DNA from: Enterobacter sp. 10-1
GTDB lineage: Bacteria; Pseudomonadota; Gammaproteobacteria; Enterobacterales; Enterobacteriaceae
DNA: 64,000 bases
Reading direction: 5' to 3'
Assembly: GCA_002270295.1 (NCBI GenBank)
Contig: NISF01000007.1
Span: 62,540-126,539 of the forward strand
Program-made: the position numbers and the translations under genes
Notes under the pieces: generated by a model
The model's input: the letters and a program-made list of their open reading frames with translations, nothing else
The model's database searches: none
Told to the model about the DNA's origin: nothing
Shown: positions 49,701 through 60,180 of the stretch, one piece after another
Layout: every line of letters starts with the position of its first letter
How positions within the stretch are numbered: the first letter of the stretch is position 1

Positions 49701-49783
49701 TGCGCTTCCTCACCCCGGTCACATAGTTAGCTATGCTCCCGGGGATTCACGCGCTTGCCGCCGCGATATAACCCGAACTATTT
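49701..49783 (+). repeat. Dispersed palindromic intergenic element, copy C
   Basis: TCACCCCGGTCACATAG, TTAG, CTATGCTCCCGGGGATT, then GCGCTTGCCGCC and GAACTATTT: the best-formed of the three copies, with CCCCGG/CCGGGG outer arms and CATAG/CTATG inner arms. It sits in the transcribed gap between pdhR and aceE and so should fold in the pdhR-aceEF mRNA. Confidence 0.7.
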
Positions 49784-49846
49784 GAACAACCAAAAGCACA
49801 ATAAGACAGGTTCTGCGTTTAGTTGCCGCGCTCTAAAAAATGGCGC

Positions 49847-50626
49847 TTAAGAACCGGAGTTCTCATCCTTCCGTTGCTGTAAACGACGCAGTGAGCGTTC
49901 TCGACGACTCTCCTCACGGCTACGATCCAGCAAAATTTCCTCAATGAACGCCAGGTGTCGATGCGACGCTTCACGCGCCTGCTCCGGCTCCCCGGCGATT
50001 ATCGCCTCGAAAATACGAGTGCGATGATTGCTGACCTGCGGGAGCATTTCCCGACGGGCGTACAACAATTCAAAGTTCTGGCGAACGTTTTGCTCCAGCA
50101 TCGGCTCCATGCAGCGTAGCAGATGCAGCAGCACAACATTATGCGCCGCTTCGGTGACGGCAATTTGATACTGGACGACGGCATCGGATTCGGCGTCAAG
50201 ATCGCCGGACTGCTGGGCCCGCTCAATGGCCTGATGCAGCTCGCGAATGCGTTCGCGGTCAGCATCATTGCTGCGCAGCGCCGCGTAATAAGCCGCGATG
50301 CCTTCAAGCGCGTGACGGGTTTCCAGCAGGTCGAATTGGGATTCAGGGTGATCGGACAGGAGCTCTACCAGCGGGTCGCTGAAGCTCTGCCACAGGCTGC
50401 TCTGTACAAAAGTTCCACCGCCCTGGCGACGAAGCAACAGGCCCTTGGCTTCGAGGCGTTGAATCGCCTCACGCAGCGAGGGACGGGAAACGTCGAACTG
50501 TTTAGCCAGTTCGCGTTCAGGCGGGAGTTTTTCACCGGGGCGCAACGTCCCCTCAAGGATTAAAAACTCAAGCTGCTGCTCTATCACATCAGATAGTTTT
50601 GGTTGGCGGATTTTGCTGTAGGCCAT
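49847..50626 (-). CDS. pdhR: Pyruvate dehydrogenase complex repressor PdhR
   Basis: PdhR is a GntR/FadR-family repressor of pdhR-aceEF-lpd and respiratory genes, released by pyruvate. From ATG 50626 it has 254 residues: an N-terminal winged helix ([43 protein letters not shown]) and an FCD ligand domain ([35 protein letters not shown]). The frame opens to 50671, but ATG 50626 gives the conserved start [12 protein letters not shown]. Its operator lies 31 bp upstream, so it is autoregulated. Confidence 0.97.
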   Translation of the reverse strand: MAYSKIRQPKLSDVIEQQLEFLILEGTLRPGEKLPPERELAKQFDVSRPSLREAIQRLEAKGLLLRRQGGGTFVQSSLWQSFSDPLVELLSDHPESQFDLLETRHALEGIAAYYAALRSNDADRERIRELHQAIERAQQSGDLDAESDAVVQYQIAVTEAAHNVVLLHLLRCMEPMLEQNVRQNFELLYARREMLPQVSNHRTRIFEAIIAGEPEQAREASHRHLAFIEEILLDRSREESRRERSLRRLQQRKDENSGS

Positions 50627-50656
50627 ATTCCCTGTCTCTGCCATTAGCCCGTAGTC

Positions 50657-50673
50657 AATTGGTCTTACCAATT
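50657..50673. promoter_or_regulatory. PdhR operator
   Basis: AATTGGTCTTACCAATT is an inverted repeat with the PdhR consensus half-site (A)ATTGGT and the complementary ACCAAT(T), three bases apart, immediately upstream of pdhR. Confidence 0.92.
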
Positions 50674-51269
50674 CGCAGTTCGTAGCGGTAAAGTAACAAA
50701 GTATTCACCTTCTGTCCATACAGGTTTTGATTGAAATCAGTAAAGCAGGCACATTTTAACAACCTTACAGAAATAACATTTCAGAATTGTAACTTCTCAC
50801 AAATGATGTCTTTACCACGTTGGAGGTAGCGTTAACTTTTATGAAACGAAAAATACGCCATCTGAACCGATTCAACAGTCAAAAAATCGTTTTTAAATTC
50901 ACTTTTACTGCGTAATTAGTCATTAAGGGTTAAAGAGGCTAATTGCCGCCCTGTTTACAAATGGTTTCTTTTTGTTCGCTTCGTCATCACCCCTTCATAA
51001 AGCAGGTGCATTCGCCCGCACTTATCACTATTCTCCATGATACAAAAGGCCTTTTAGTGATTTTATATTCCGCCTTGCGTAAAGAAATTAATACAGAAAC
51101 GGAATTTCATAATTACACAACACAATAATGTCGACGCTGAATCACGCAGAACAAGGCTGGTCTTAAACTCTCTGGAATAGAGATAGCTATGCTATCTGGC
51201 AGGGACCGACAATAAAGCAACAGCCTGAAGGATGAAGCGTAAACGCAAAATAACCACACACGAGGTTTC
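50674..51269. promoter_or_regulatory. Long pdhR-aroP intergenic region
   Basis: No gene is supported in these 596 bp, which separate divergent pdhR and aroP. AT-rich sequence dominates. A TyrR-box-like element TTTAAA-N6-TTTACT lies at 50892-50909 (consensus TGTAAA-N6-TTTACA, 5/6 in each half), which would fit TyrR control of aroP but is weak. AGATAGC-TAT-GCTATCT at 51181-51197 is a perfect 7-bp inverted repeat, followed at 51217-51237 by a CAGCCTGAAGGATGAAG sequence that recurs before nadC. Confidence 0.45.
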
Positions 51270-52643
51270 ATGATGGAAGGTCAACAGCAAGGCGATCGGC
51301 TAAAGCGCGGCCTGAAAAACCGCCATATACAGCTTATTGCTCTGGGCGGCGCTATCGGTACCGGCCTGTTTCTGGGCAGCGCATCCGTTATCCAGTCGGC
51401 AGGTCCCGGCATTATCCTTGGCTATGCCATCGCCGGTTTTATTGCTTTTCTGATTATGCGCCAGCTCGGTGAGATGGTTGTAGAAGAGCCGGTGGCAGGT
51501 TCATTCAGTCATTTCGCCTACAAGTACTGGGGCGGGTTTGCCGGCTTTGCCTCCGGCTGGAACTACTGGGTGCTGTACGTTCTGGTCGCGATGGCCGAGC
51601 TGACAGCGGTCGGAAAATACGTCCAGTTCTGGTGGCCGGAGATCCCGACCTGGGTCTCTGCGGCGATCTTCTTCGTTGCCATTAACGCCATCAACCTCAC
51701 CAACGTGAAGGTATTCGGCGAGATGGAGTTCTGGTTCGCCATTATTAAAGTCGTTGCCGTTGTGGCGATGATTCTGTTCGGCGGCTGGCTGCTGTTCAGC
51801 GGCAACGGCGGCCCGCAGGCAACCGTCCGCAACCTGTGGGATCAGGGCGGCTTCCTGCCGCACGGCTTCACCGGGCTGGTCATGATGATGGCCATCATCA
51901 TGTTCTCGTTTGGCGGCCTGGAGCTGGTCGGGATCACCGCGGCAGAAGCGGATAACCCGGAGCAGAGCATTCCCAAAGCCACCAATCAGGTTATCTACCG
52001 TATTCTGATTTTCTACGTGGGCTCGCTGGCGGTACTGCTCTCCCTGCTGCCGTGGACGCGCGTAACCGCAGACACCAGCCCGTTTGTGCTGATCTTCCAC
52101 GAACTGGGAGATACCTTCGTTGCTAACGCGCTCAACGTGGTGGTGCTGACCGCCGCGCTGTCGGTGTATAACAGCTGCGTTTACTGCAACAGCCGAATGC
52201 TGTTTGGTCTTGCCCAGCAGGGTAACGCGCCGAAAGCGCTGATGAACGTCGACAAGCGCGGCGTGCCGGTGAACACCATTCTGGTTTCCGCCGTGGTGAC
52301 CGCGCTGTGCGTGCTGATTAACTATCTCGCGCCGGAATCGGCGTTTGGTCTGCTGATGGCGCTGGTTGTTTCTGCCCTCGTCATTAACTGGGCAATGATC
52401 AGCCTGGCGCACATTAAGTTCCGTCGGGCAAAACAGCAGCAGGGCGTGGTTACCCGCTTCCCGGCGCTGTTCTATCCGCTCGGTAACTGGATCTGCCTGC
52501 TGTTCATGGTCGCGGTACTGGTCATTATGCTGATCACCCCGGGCATGGCCATCTCCGTCTACCTGATCCCGGTGTGGATTGCCGTTCTCGGCGTCGGCTA
52601 CCTGTTCAAACAGAGAAGCGCCAGCGCCGTAAAAGCACATTAA
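51270..52643 (+). CDS. aroP: Aromatic amino acid permease AroP
   Basis: AroP imports phenylalanine, tyrosine and tryptophan by proton symport. The 457-residue protein of the amino acid-polyamine-organocation family has 12 membrane helices and the family N-terminal signature (QLIALGGAIGTGLFLGSASV), FSFGGLELVGITAAEADNP and NSRMLFGLAQQGNAPKAL. Two ATGs stand together (51270, 51273); either is acceptable. It is divergent from pdhR. A GC-rich hairpin follows the gene. Confidence 0.97.
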   Translation: MMEGQQQGDRLKRGLKNRHIQLIALGGAIGTGLFLGSASVIQSAGPGIILGYAIAGFIAFLIMRQLGEMVVEEPVAGSFSHFAYKYWGGFAGFASGWNYWVLYVLVAMAELTAVGKYVQFWWPEIPTWVSAAIFFVAINAINLTNVKVFGEMEFWFAIIKVVAVVAMILFGGWLLFSGNGGPQATVRNLWDQGGFLPHGFTGLVMMMAIIMFSFGGLELVGITAAEADNPEQSIPKATNQVIYRILIFYVGSLAVLLSLLPWTRVTADTSPFVLIFHELGDTFVANALNVVVLTAALSVYNSCVYCNSRMLFGLAQQGNAPKALMNVDKRGVPVNTILVSAVVTALCVLINYLAPESAFGLLMALVVSALVINWAMISLAHIKFRRAKQQQGVVTRFPALFYPLGNWICLLFMVAVLVIMLITPGMAISVYLIPVWIAVLGVGYLFKQRSASAVKAH

Positions 52644-52655
52644 TACATCGTTAAA

Positions 52656-52688
52656 CTCTGTGCCCGCCGCATCTTAGCGGGCGCAGAG
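52656..52688 (+). terminator. Hairpin after aroP
   Basis: CTCTGTGCCCGC and GCGGGCGCAGAG pair over 12 positions with a single G-T mismatch and a 9-base loop, 12 bp past the aroP stop. There is no clear T run. Confidence 0.6.
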
Positions 52689-53014
52689 CCCTGTTACCCG
52701 CCTCCCCCTTCCCCCCTAATCAGTCGTTTTTCCATATCGCCAACCGATACCGCAACGCATTTCACAACACGCTGACCCCACCATGGGCGCGTCTCGCTGC
52801 GCAGGGAATGTTCCAGCGCCGCATATTCGCGCTTGCATGCGATAGCCGCTAACCGGCAGGTGGAGAGAAAAAGGGAAGACGTACTGGCGTATCGCGCGGA
52901 ACGCCACCGAACCCGCGGTACGATCCTAACGGCTGAAGCGCATCGCCTGGCAAGAAAACGGGATGCCTGATTTCGACATCCCGCCTGCGCCGCGCCCGCC
53001 GACGGGCGGGGGGC
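52689..53014. other. Gene-free stretch between aroP and ampE
   Basis: The two genes converge here. I see no gene with a plausible start and composition, no clear repeat and no RNA gene. A 63-codon minus-strand frame (52716-52907) is rich in Arg and Cys and has no ribosome site, so it was not accepted. Confidence 0.5.
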
Positions 53015-53869
53015 TTAAATCAGCGTTCCGTAAATCGTCAGCAGGGCCATAATCACCACCACTACCAGCGACGTTTTCTTGGCCATTGAAACGGCCGCCT
53101 TCGGCGTCTCGACCTTATCGACATGCGGCTCACGGGCGAGCGAGAACTGCGCCAGACGCGTCAGTACCTGATACTGCGACGAATGGCGATCGCCCAGCGA
53201 GGCGAACCACGCGGGGAGCGCCTTCTCGCCGTGACCAACCAGCGCGTAAACCACGCCTACCAGCCGCACCGGCACCCAGTCCACGACGTGCAAAATGCCA
53301 TCAATCCCTGACTGCAAACGATGGTGCGGCGTTTGATAGCGGGCCAGCCACGACTGCCATGCACGCAGGACGCTATAGCCAATCAGCGTGATCGGGCCCC
53401 ACGGCCCGCCGACCACAAACCAGAACAGCGGCGCAAGGTAATAGCGGTAGTTGATCCACAGCAGCGCATTCTGCAGTTCGCTGAGGTATTCACGGTTGTC
53501 GCAGCCCGGCGGGACGCCGTGGATAAGCGTCAGCTCGCTGGCCATCGCATCGCAGGCATGCTTATCATTGCGGGAAGCGGCCTTCAGGTAGGCGTGATAG
53601 TGCAGGCGGACTTTGCCGGCGCCAATGCACAGCAGACCAAGCAGGATCCAGAACACCAGCAGCGGGACGTTAAACAGCACGCCGTGCAGCAGGCTCTGAA
53701 TAATGTACACCGCAACCATCGCCACCGCCGCCATCAGCAGCGTGCCGAACAGCGAGAAGTGCTTCACGCGACGGAACAGAACCTCAAGGCGATGATCGAG
53801 CTGCCAGTGCTCGCCCAGCTTAAACAGGCGTTCGGCGATGAGAACCAGCAGCGTAGAAAATAACGTCAT
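53015..53869 (-). CDS. ampE: Inner-membrane protein AmpE
   Basis: AmpE is a 284-residue inner-membrane protein cotranscribed with ampD; it has been linked to beta-lactamase induction as a sensory or transport protein, but the role is not settled. It has four hydrophobic segments (about residues 45-66, 67-88, 142-164 and the C-terminal [13 protein letters not shown]) and the conserved [19 protein letters not shown]. Its ATG overlaps the ampD stop by four bases. Confidence 0.95.
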   Translation of the reverse strand: MTLFSTLLVLIAERLFKLGEHWQLDHRLEVLFRRVKHFSLFGTLLMAAVAMVAVYIIQSLLHGVLFNVPLLVFWILLGLLCIGAGKVRLHYHAYLKAASRNDKHACDAMASELTLIHGVPPGCDNREYLSELQNALLWINYRYYLAPLFWFVVGGPWGPITLIGYSVLRAWQSWLARYQTPHHRLQSGIDGILHVVDWVPVRLVGVVYALVGHGEKALPAWFASLGDRHSSQYQVLTRLAQFSLAREPHVDKVETPKAAVSMAKKTSLVVVVIMALLTIYGTLI

Positions 53870-54429
53870 GGCATCTCCTTATCTGACGAAGCGGTCAACA
53901 GACCGCGAAATTTTGCCCAGTCAAACGCCGGGCCGGGATCCGTTTTACGCACCGGCGCGATATCGCTATGGCCGGTCATGTTTTCAGCGATAGCCGGATA
54001 CAGCGCGGTCAGCTGCCGCGTAACCGCGGCCAGCTGCTGATACTGCGCATCGGTATAAGCCAGCGTATCCGTTCCTTCCAGCTCAATACCAATAGAGAAG
54101 TCGTTGCAGCGCTCACGCCCCTGATAGCAGGATACGCCGGCATGCCACGCGCGCTTATCGAAAGGCACATACTGCACGATTTCACCGTCGCGGCGAATCA
54201 GACAATGTGCCGAAACCCGTAGCTGAGCGATCCCGGCAAAAAAAGGGTGCGCGTTGGGATCGAGCGTGCCGCTGAACAGAGCGTCAATCCACGGACCGCC
54301 AAATTCACCCGGCGGCAGGCTAATATTATGCACCACCAGCAGGGAGGGGGTTTCATCATCCGGGCGGCAATCATGGTGCGGCGAAGGAACCCGACGCGCG
54401 CCCACCAGCCATCCTCCGTTCAACTGCAT
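53866..54429 (-). CDS. ampD: 1,6-anhydro-N-acetylmuramyl-L-alanine amidase AmpD
   Basis: AmpD cleaves recycled anhydro-muropeptides in the cytoplasm; its loss derepresses AmpC-type beta-lactamases where present. From ATG 54429 (GGAG eight bases upstream) it has 187 residues with zinc ligands His34 ([10 protein letters not shown]), His154 and Asp164 ([16 protein letters not shown]). The frame extends to 54501, but those residues are not conserved. No ampR-ampC pair is seen nearby. Confidence 0.97.
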   Translation of the reverse strand: MQLNGGWLVGARRVPSPHHDCRPDDETPSLLVVHNISLPPGEFGGPWIDALFSGTLDPNAHPFFAGIAQLRVSAHCLIRRDGEIVQYVPFDKRAWHAGVSCYQGRERCNDFSIGIELEGTDTLAYTDAQYQQLAAVTRQLTALYPAIAENMTGHSDIAPVRKTDPGPAFDWAKFRGLLTASSDKEMP

Positions 54430-54558
54430 TGCGGAGTCTCCTTTCACTAACGCATGCTCCCGGGCCGCCCATGGCCCAAGGATGCCGATTATCATACACA
54501 AATTCGTTCGGGGCCGATCGCCGCGCCTCCACCTCTACAACGCAGGCACGCCAACGAG

Positions 54559-54579
54559 GCAATAGCCTGAAGGATGAAG
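54559..54579 (+). repeat. Short dispersed sequence upstream of nadC (second copy upstream of aroP)
   Basis: The 21-base sequence beginning GCAATAGCCTGAAGG and ending ATGAAG recurs at 51217-51237 with one difference (GCAACAG). Both copies lie 36-75 bp upstream of plus-strand genes. A weaker form (CTTGAAGTATGACGGG) precedes panD at about 21430-21446. It looks like the end of a dispersed intergenic element. Confidence 0.5.
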
Positions 54580-54629
54580 AGTATATGGTGTAGAAACGCC
54601 GTTCAGGTTAGCATGTTTCCCACTTCTGA

Positions 54630-55547
<918 letters not shown>

Positions 55548-55552
55548 CGCTC

Positions 55553-55581
55553 CGCCCCGGCATGGATCGCCTGCCGGGGCG
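55553..55581 (+). terminator. Hairpin after nadC
   Basis: CGCCCCGGCA and TGCCGGGGCG pair perfectly around a 9-base loop, six bases past the nadC stop. T-poor tail (CACGCTTTGC). Confidence 0.7.
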
Positions 55582-55730
55582 CACGCTTTGCGAGGGCGAT
55601 CTCAGCGTTTTGCTCTCGCCCTGTAACGCGTAAAGAAAGCCTGGGAAGCCGTTTCCTGAGCGCTCATTTATCGCTCGTCATCCTCCCCGCAGACCGCCAC
55701 AGTGCTCCCGACGATAACAAGGAGCAATCG

Positions 55731-56162
55731 ATGGACAGACAACGTGGCTTTACCCTTATCGAACTCATGGTGGTGATTGGCATTATCGCCATTCTGAGCG
55801 CCATCGGTATTCCCGCCTACCAGAACTATCTGCGCAAGGCGGCGCTGACCGATGTCCTGCAAACCTTTATTCCCTACCGCACGGCGGTTGAGCTATGCGC
55901 CCTTGAGCACGGCGGCCTGACAAGCTGCGATGGCGGTAGCAACGGCATTCCCTCTCCCGCCACCACGCGCTACGTTTCCGCAATGACCGTGGCTAAAGGC
56001 GTCGTCACCCTTAGCGGGCAAGAAAGCCTGAACGGGCTACGCGTCACCATGACGCCCGGCTGGGATACCGCAAATGGTATTACCGGCTGGCAGAGAGAGT
56101 GCGACATCGCCAGCGGCAGCGCCCTCAAGCAGGCGTGTGAAGACGTATTCCGCTTTAACTGA
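55731..56162 (+). CDS. ppdD: Type IV major pilin PpdD
   Basis: PpdD is the major subunit of the enterobacterial type IV pilus. The 143-residue precursor has leader MDRQRG and mature start FTLIELMVVIGIIAILSAIG with Glu5, and two pairs of Cys (ELCALEHGGLTSCDGG, ECDIASGSALKQACED) for disulfides. ATG 55731 follows AAGGAG. In K. oxytoca, PulO (encoded here at 11296-12096) can process PpdD. hofB and hofC follow directly. Confidence 0.96.
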   Translation: MDRQRGFTLIELMVVIGIIAILSAIGIPAYQNYLRKAALTDVLQTFIPYRTAVELCALEHGGLTSCDGGSNGIPSPATTRYVSAMTVAKGVVTLSGQESLNGLRVTMTPGWDTANGITGWQRECDIASGSALKQACEDVFRFN

Positions 56163-56172
56163 GGCCATCGCG

Positions 56173-57561
56173 ATGAAAGCCGAAAAATTGATCGCCCTCT
56201 GCCAGCGCTACCACGCCCTGCTGCTTAACAGCGATGAGCAAACCCTCTCCATCGCGGTGGTAGACTCTCCGCCGCCTGAGCTAATGGAAGCGCTGCGCTT
56301 CGCCACGCAAAAGCGGATCGATATCGAGTGCTGGAGCCAGGATAAAATGAATCAGCGCCAGCAATCGTCCGGACAGTCTGGACCATCTCCTGCCAGCGGT
56401 GAGGCGCCGACGGGCGTCATCGAACAGGTCAATCAGATTCTGGAGCAGGCGCTGCGCCAGCGCGCATCTGATATCCACGTCGAGCCTGGCGAAAATAACC
56501 TGCGCATACGTCTGCGGGTCGATGGGGTGCTCCATCCGCTTGCGCCGCTTGCCGCCGAACTGGCACTGCCGATAACGGCGCGACTTAAGGTGCTCGGGAA
56601 CCTGGATATTGCCGAACACCGCCTGCCGCAGGACGGCCAGTTTACGCAGACTCTCTCGGGACAATCGGTGTCATTTCGCATCGCCACTCTGCCCTGCCGT
56701 TACGGTGAGAAGATCGTCCTGCGCCTGCTGCATCAGGTGGAACAGGCGCTGGACCTCGAGGCGCTCGGCCTCTCCTCAGAGCAGCTTGCCGCCTTTGGCT
56801 CCGCGCTCAATCAGCCGCAGGGGCTGCTGCTGGTCACCGGCCCAACCGGCAGCGGTAAGACCATCACGCTCTACAGCGCCCTGCAGAAGAGAAACCGCGA
56901 TGAGGTTAATATTTGCAGCGTAGAGGACCCGCTGGAAATTCCCATCGCCGGCATGAATCAAACGCAGATCAACCCGCGATCCGGATTAACCTTTAACAGC
57001 GTCCTGCGCGCGCTGCTGCGCCAGGACCCGGACATTGTTATGGTTGGCGAAATACGCGATGCGGAAACGGCAGAAATCGCGATCAAAGCGGCGCAAACCG
57101 GGCACCTCGTGCTCTCGACGCTGCACACTAACTCGACCAGCGAAACGCTTATTCGCCTGCAGCAAATGGGAATTGCCTGCTGGATGCTCTCATCCGCGCT
57201 ATCGCTGGTCATTGCTCAGCGCCTGGTGCGCAGGCTCTGCCCACGCTGCCGTCGGGAAGGTGCAGGCGGCATTGACGTGCCGCACAGCCTGTGGCCGCGT
57301 CGGCTTCCCCGCTGGCAGGCTACGGGCTGTCGGCACTGCTATCACGGCTACTATGGGCGCCTGGCGCTATTTGAGGTGCTCCCGATAGGCGCCGCGCTGC
57401 AGCAGGCTATTTCCCAGGGGCTGAGCGCGGTGGAGATTGAATCTCTGGCGCGTGAAGCCGGAATGATGACGCTGTTTGAAAGCGGCTGCCTGGCCATTGA
57501 GCAGGGGCTGACCTGTTTTGAAGAGGTGGTCCGCGTGCTGGGGCTCCCCCATGGCGACTGA
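56173..57561 (+). CDS. hofB: Type IV pilus assembly ATPase HofB
   Basis: HofB is a PilB/GspE-family ATPase for PpdD pilus assembly, 462 residues from ATG 56173. It has Walker A GPTGSGKT at about residue 222, Walker B DPDIVMVGEIRD near residue 285, and a tetracysteine zinc module (CPRC near 355, CRHC near 386). The N-terminal domain is short compared with PilB. ATG 56173 is ten bases past the ppdD stop; an in-frame ATG at 56074 lies inside ppdD. It is a paralogue of PulE. Confidence 0.93.
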   Translation: MKAEKLIALCQRYHALLLNSDEQTLSIAVVDSPPPELMEALRFATQKRIDIECWSQDKMNQRQQSSGQSGPSPASGEAPTGVIEQVNQILEQALRQRASDIHVEPGENNLRIRLRVDGVLHPLAPLAAELALPITARLKVLGNLDIAEHRLPQDGQFTQTLSGQSVSFRIATLPCRYGEKIVLRLLHQVEQALDLEALGLSSEQLAAFGSALNQPQGLLLVTGPTGSGKTITLYSALQKRNRDEVNICSVEDPLEIPIAGMNQTQINPRSGLTFNSVLRALLRQDPDIVMVGEIRDAETAEIAIKAAQTGHLVLSTLHTNSTSETLIRLQQMGIACWMLSSALSLVIAQRLVRRLCPRCRREGAGGIDVPHSLWPRRLPRWQATGCRHCYHGYYGRLALFEVLPIGAALQQAISQGLSAVEIESLAREAGMMTLFESGCLAIEQGLTCFEEVVRVLGLPHGD

Positions 57562-58756
57562 ACGCCTTTGGCGCTGGCGCGGGCTTGATCCCGAAGGATC
57601 GCCCTGCCAGGGATCGCTGTGGAAAAGCTCCCGCCTGGAGGTTATTCAGGCGCTGCAGCATGAACGGATTATCCCCCTCGCGCTCCGCCGCTGCGCGGTA
57701 CGCAGCTCGCTGTGGCACCCGCGCTACAGCGGCCAGATTATCCATCAGTTGGCGACCCTCCTGCAGGCGGGGCTGCCTCTGGCCGAGGGGTTAGAGCTGC
57801 TGGCACAGCAGCAGCAGGGCGCGCAGTGGCAGGCGCTTCTGCGAACGCTGGCTCGGGACCTTGCGCAGGGCATCCCGCTTTCCAGCGCGCTGGAAAGATG
57901 GCCGCAGGCGTTTCCTCCGCTCTATCTGGCCATGATCCGCACCGGTGAGCTTACCGGTAAACTGGATCTTTGCTGCTTTCATCTGGCTCGCCAGCAGCGG
58001 GAGCAGCTGCAGCTGAGCGAAAAGGTCAAAAAGGCGCTGCGCTATCCGCTGGTCATTCTGCTGCTGGCGCTGCTGGTGGTGATGGGCATGCTCACCTTTG
58101 TCCTGCCGGAGTTTGCCGCTATCTACCAGACGTTCAACACGCCGCTCCCTCTGTTGACCAAAGTAGTGATAAGCGCCGGAGAAAGCCTCAGCAACCGTTG
58201 GCCGCTGCTGCTGTTGATGGCGATATTGCCGTTTCTCCTCAACCAGCTGGCCCAACGTCGCCCTTCCTGGCTACTACGGCGGCAAAAGCTGCTTCACGCT
58301 TTGCCGGTAGTCGGAAAGCTGATAGGGGGACAGCGGCTCAGCCAGATATTTACCGTTTTAACCCTCACGCAGAGCGCCGGCATCAGCTTTATGCAGGGCC
58401 TGGAAAGCGTAGAAGAGACGTTAAGCTGCCCGCTTTGGCGCCAGAGGATCCATCAGGTTAATACTCAGATTGCCCACGGGACCGCCATCTGGCAGGCGCT
58501 GGCGAACAGTGGAGGATTTACCCCGCTATGCCTGCAGCTCATCCGCACCGGGGAGGCTTCAGGATCGCTGGATATCATGCTGGAGAACCTTGCCCGCCAT
58601 CATAGCGAACGCACGCACCGTCAGGCAGAAGGCTTGGCCACGCTGCTTGAACCGATGCTGCTGCTGATAACCGGCGCCGTTGTTGGCGTACTGGTGGTGG
58701 CGATGTATTTACCCATTTTTCATCTGGGCGACGCCATTAGCGGAATGGGGGGATAG
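57551..58756 (+). CDS. hofC: Type IV pilus inner-membrane platform protein HofC
   Basis: HofC is the PilC/GspF-type platform protein, 401 residues from ATG 57551, overlapping the hofB stop. It carries the duplicated T2SSF domain (HQLATLLQAGLPLAEGLELL, LTLTQSAGISFMQGLESVEE) and membrane helices around residues 170-193, 225-240 and at the C-terminus (LLLITGAVVGVLVVAMYLPIF). ppdD, hofB and hofC form an operon. The matching prepilin peptidase gene is not next to them. Confidence 0.93.
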   Translation: MATERLWRWRGLDPEGSPCQGSLWKSSRLEVIQALQHERIIPLALRRCAVRSSLWHPRYSGQIIHQLATLLQAGLPLAEGLELLAQQQQGAQWQALLRTLARDLAQGIPLSSALERWPQAFPPLYLAMIRTGELTGKLDLCCFHLARQQREQLQLSEKVKKALRYPLVILLLALLVVMGMLTFVLPEFAAIYQTFNTPLPLLTKVVISAGESLSNRWPLLLLMAILPFLLNQLAQRRPSWLLRRQKLLHALPVVGKLIGGQRLSQIFTVLTLTQSAGISFMQGLESVEETLSCPLWRQRIHQVNTQIAHGTAIWQALANSGGFTPLCLQLIRTGEASGSLDIMLENLARHHSERTHRQAEGLATLLEPMLLLITGAVVGVLVVAMYLPIFHLGDAISGMGG

Positions 58757-58790
58757 CGGCTGGCGCAGGAGGTGCGCCAGCAAAACGGCA

Positions 58791-59834
58791 TTACAGGCTG
58801 TTGAACACGCGGTTCTCTTGTTCCTGTACGCGAATAAAGGTTGTGCGTTTGGTCAGCTCTTTCAGACGAGATGCGCCGACATAGGTACAGGCGGAACGTA
58901 GGCCGCCGAGGATATCGCGGGCGGTATTATCAACCGGGCCGCGCAGGGGCAGCTTAACGGTTTTACCTTCCGCAGCGCGGTACTGCGCAACGCCGCCCAC
59001 ATGACGGGTCATGGCGGATTCAGAGCTCATACCGTAGAACAGCATAAACTTCTCGCCGTTCTCTTCAACAACGGTGCCGCCGCTCTCTTCGTGGCCTGCC
59101 AGCATACCGCCCAGCATGACGAAATCAGCGCCGCCGCCGAAGGCCTTCGCTACGTCGCCTGGCGTGGTGCATCCGCCATCGCTGACGATCTGACCGCCAA
59201 GGCCATGAGCCGCATCGGCGCATTCGATAACCGCAGAGAGCTGCGGGTAGCCAACGCCGGTTTTCACGCGGGTAGTACAAACGGAACCCGGACCGATGCC
59301 GACCTTCACGATATCCGCGCCGGACAGAATCAGCTCTTCGCACATTTCGCCGGTCACGACGTTACCCGCACAGATCGTTTTCAGCGGCCAGGCTTCGCGC
59401 GCTTTCGCCACGAACTGCACGAAATGCTCGGAATAACCGTTTGCCACGTCAATGCAAACGAAGCCGAGCTGCGGGTTCTGCGTCAGGATCTGTTTGGTTT
59501 TTTCGAAGTCGACATCCGAGGTACCGGTAGAAACCATGACGTACTTCAGCACATCGGCAGGAGTGGTCTGCACAAAGTTCCGCCACTCTTCTACGGTGTA
59601 GTGCTTATGTACGGCAGTGAGGATCCCGAAAGAAGCCAGCGCTTTTGCCATACTAAACGTACCGACGGTGTCCATATTCGCTGCGATGATCGGCACGCCG
59701 GACCAGGAGAGGCCAGAATGTTTAAAAGTGAATTCGCGTTCCAGTTCAACATCAGAACGACTTTTGAGGGTAGAGCGCTTGGGGCGGATAAGAACGTCTT
59801 TAAAGCCAAGCTTCAGATCTTCTTCAATACGCAT
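58791..59834 (-). CDS. guaC: GMP reductase GuaC
   Basis: GuaC reduces GMP to IMP with NADPH, returning guanine nucleotides to the purine pool. From ATG 59834 it has the standard 347 residues ([20 protein letters not shown]). The catalytic Cys lies in [20 protein letters not shown], and [23 protein letters not shown] forms the phosphate-binding site. The frame opens to 59900, but the added residues are not conserved. It converges with hofC. Confidence 0.97.
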   Translation of the reverse strand: MRIEEDLKLGFKDVLIRPKRSTLKSRSDVELEREFTFKHSGLSWSGVPIIAANMDTVGTFSMAKALASFGILTAVHKHYTVEEWRNFVQTTPADVLKYVMVSTGTSDVDFEKTKQILTQNPQLGFVCIDVANGYSEHFVQFVAKAREAWPLKTICAGNVVTGEMCEELILSGADIVKVGIGPGSVCTTRVKTGVGYPQLSAVIECADAAHGLGGQIVSDGGCTTPGDVAKAFGGGADFVMLGGMLAGHEESGGTVVEENGEKFMLFYGMSSESAMTRHVGGVAQYRAAEGKTVKLPLRGPVDNTARDILGGLRSACTYVGASRLKELTKRTTFIRVQEQENRVFNSL

Positions 59835-60180
59835 GTGCGAATTCCTGGGGTTAATTGCATTATTGTGAGAGCACAACTCCAGTGACGTTATCATACTCAC
59901 GAATCATGACTGCGCAAGACTGCGATTTTCACTTTTTTTACGCTACAATCGTACAAATTTACCTGGTGGATTGAGAAAAGCGCGAACGCGATAATCAACG
60001 GCCAGAGCGTCATTTTTAACCATTTGATTTATATGTACAAAGCAATCCAGTATCCGTCGTAAAAGTCTCTTTCCGGCTTGAAGCAGCCTGACGGGACACC
60101 CACCGCAGAGTCACGGCTCGTGAAGCGCGGGCGCTGCTGAAAAGTCAATGTGTATATGATCAGTTTCAGGAACGGGGTAT
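59835..60180. promoter_or_regulatory. guaC-coaE divergent intergenic region
   Basis: This 346-bp gap must contain promoters for guaC (minus) and coaE (plus). AT-rich sequence near 59930-59960 (TTTTTTTACGCTACAATCG) could hold promoter elements for coaE. No gene, repeat or clear operator was recognised. Confidence 0.4.

Noticed and set aside
50943-51128. 61-codon plus-strand frame before aroP
   Set aside because: Weak start and unusual composition in an AT-rich control region; no sign of coding.
52716-52907. 63-codon minus-strand frame between aroP and ampE
   Set aside because: Cys/Arg-rich, no ribosome site, no similarity recognised; looks like a random frame in GC-rich DNA.
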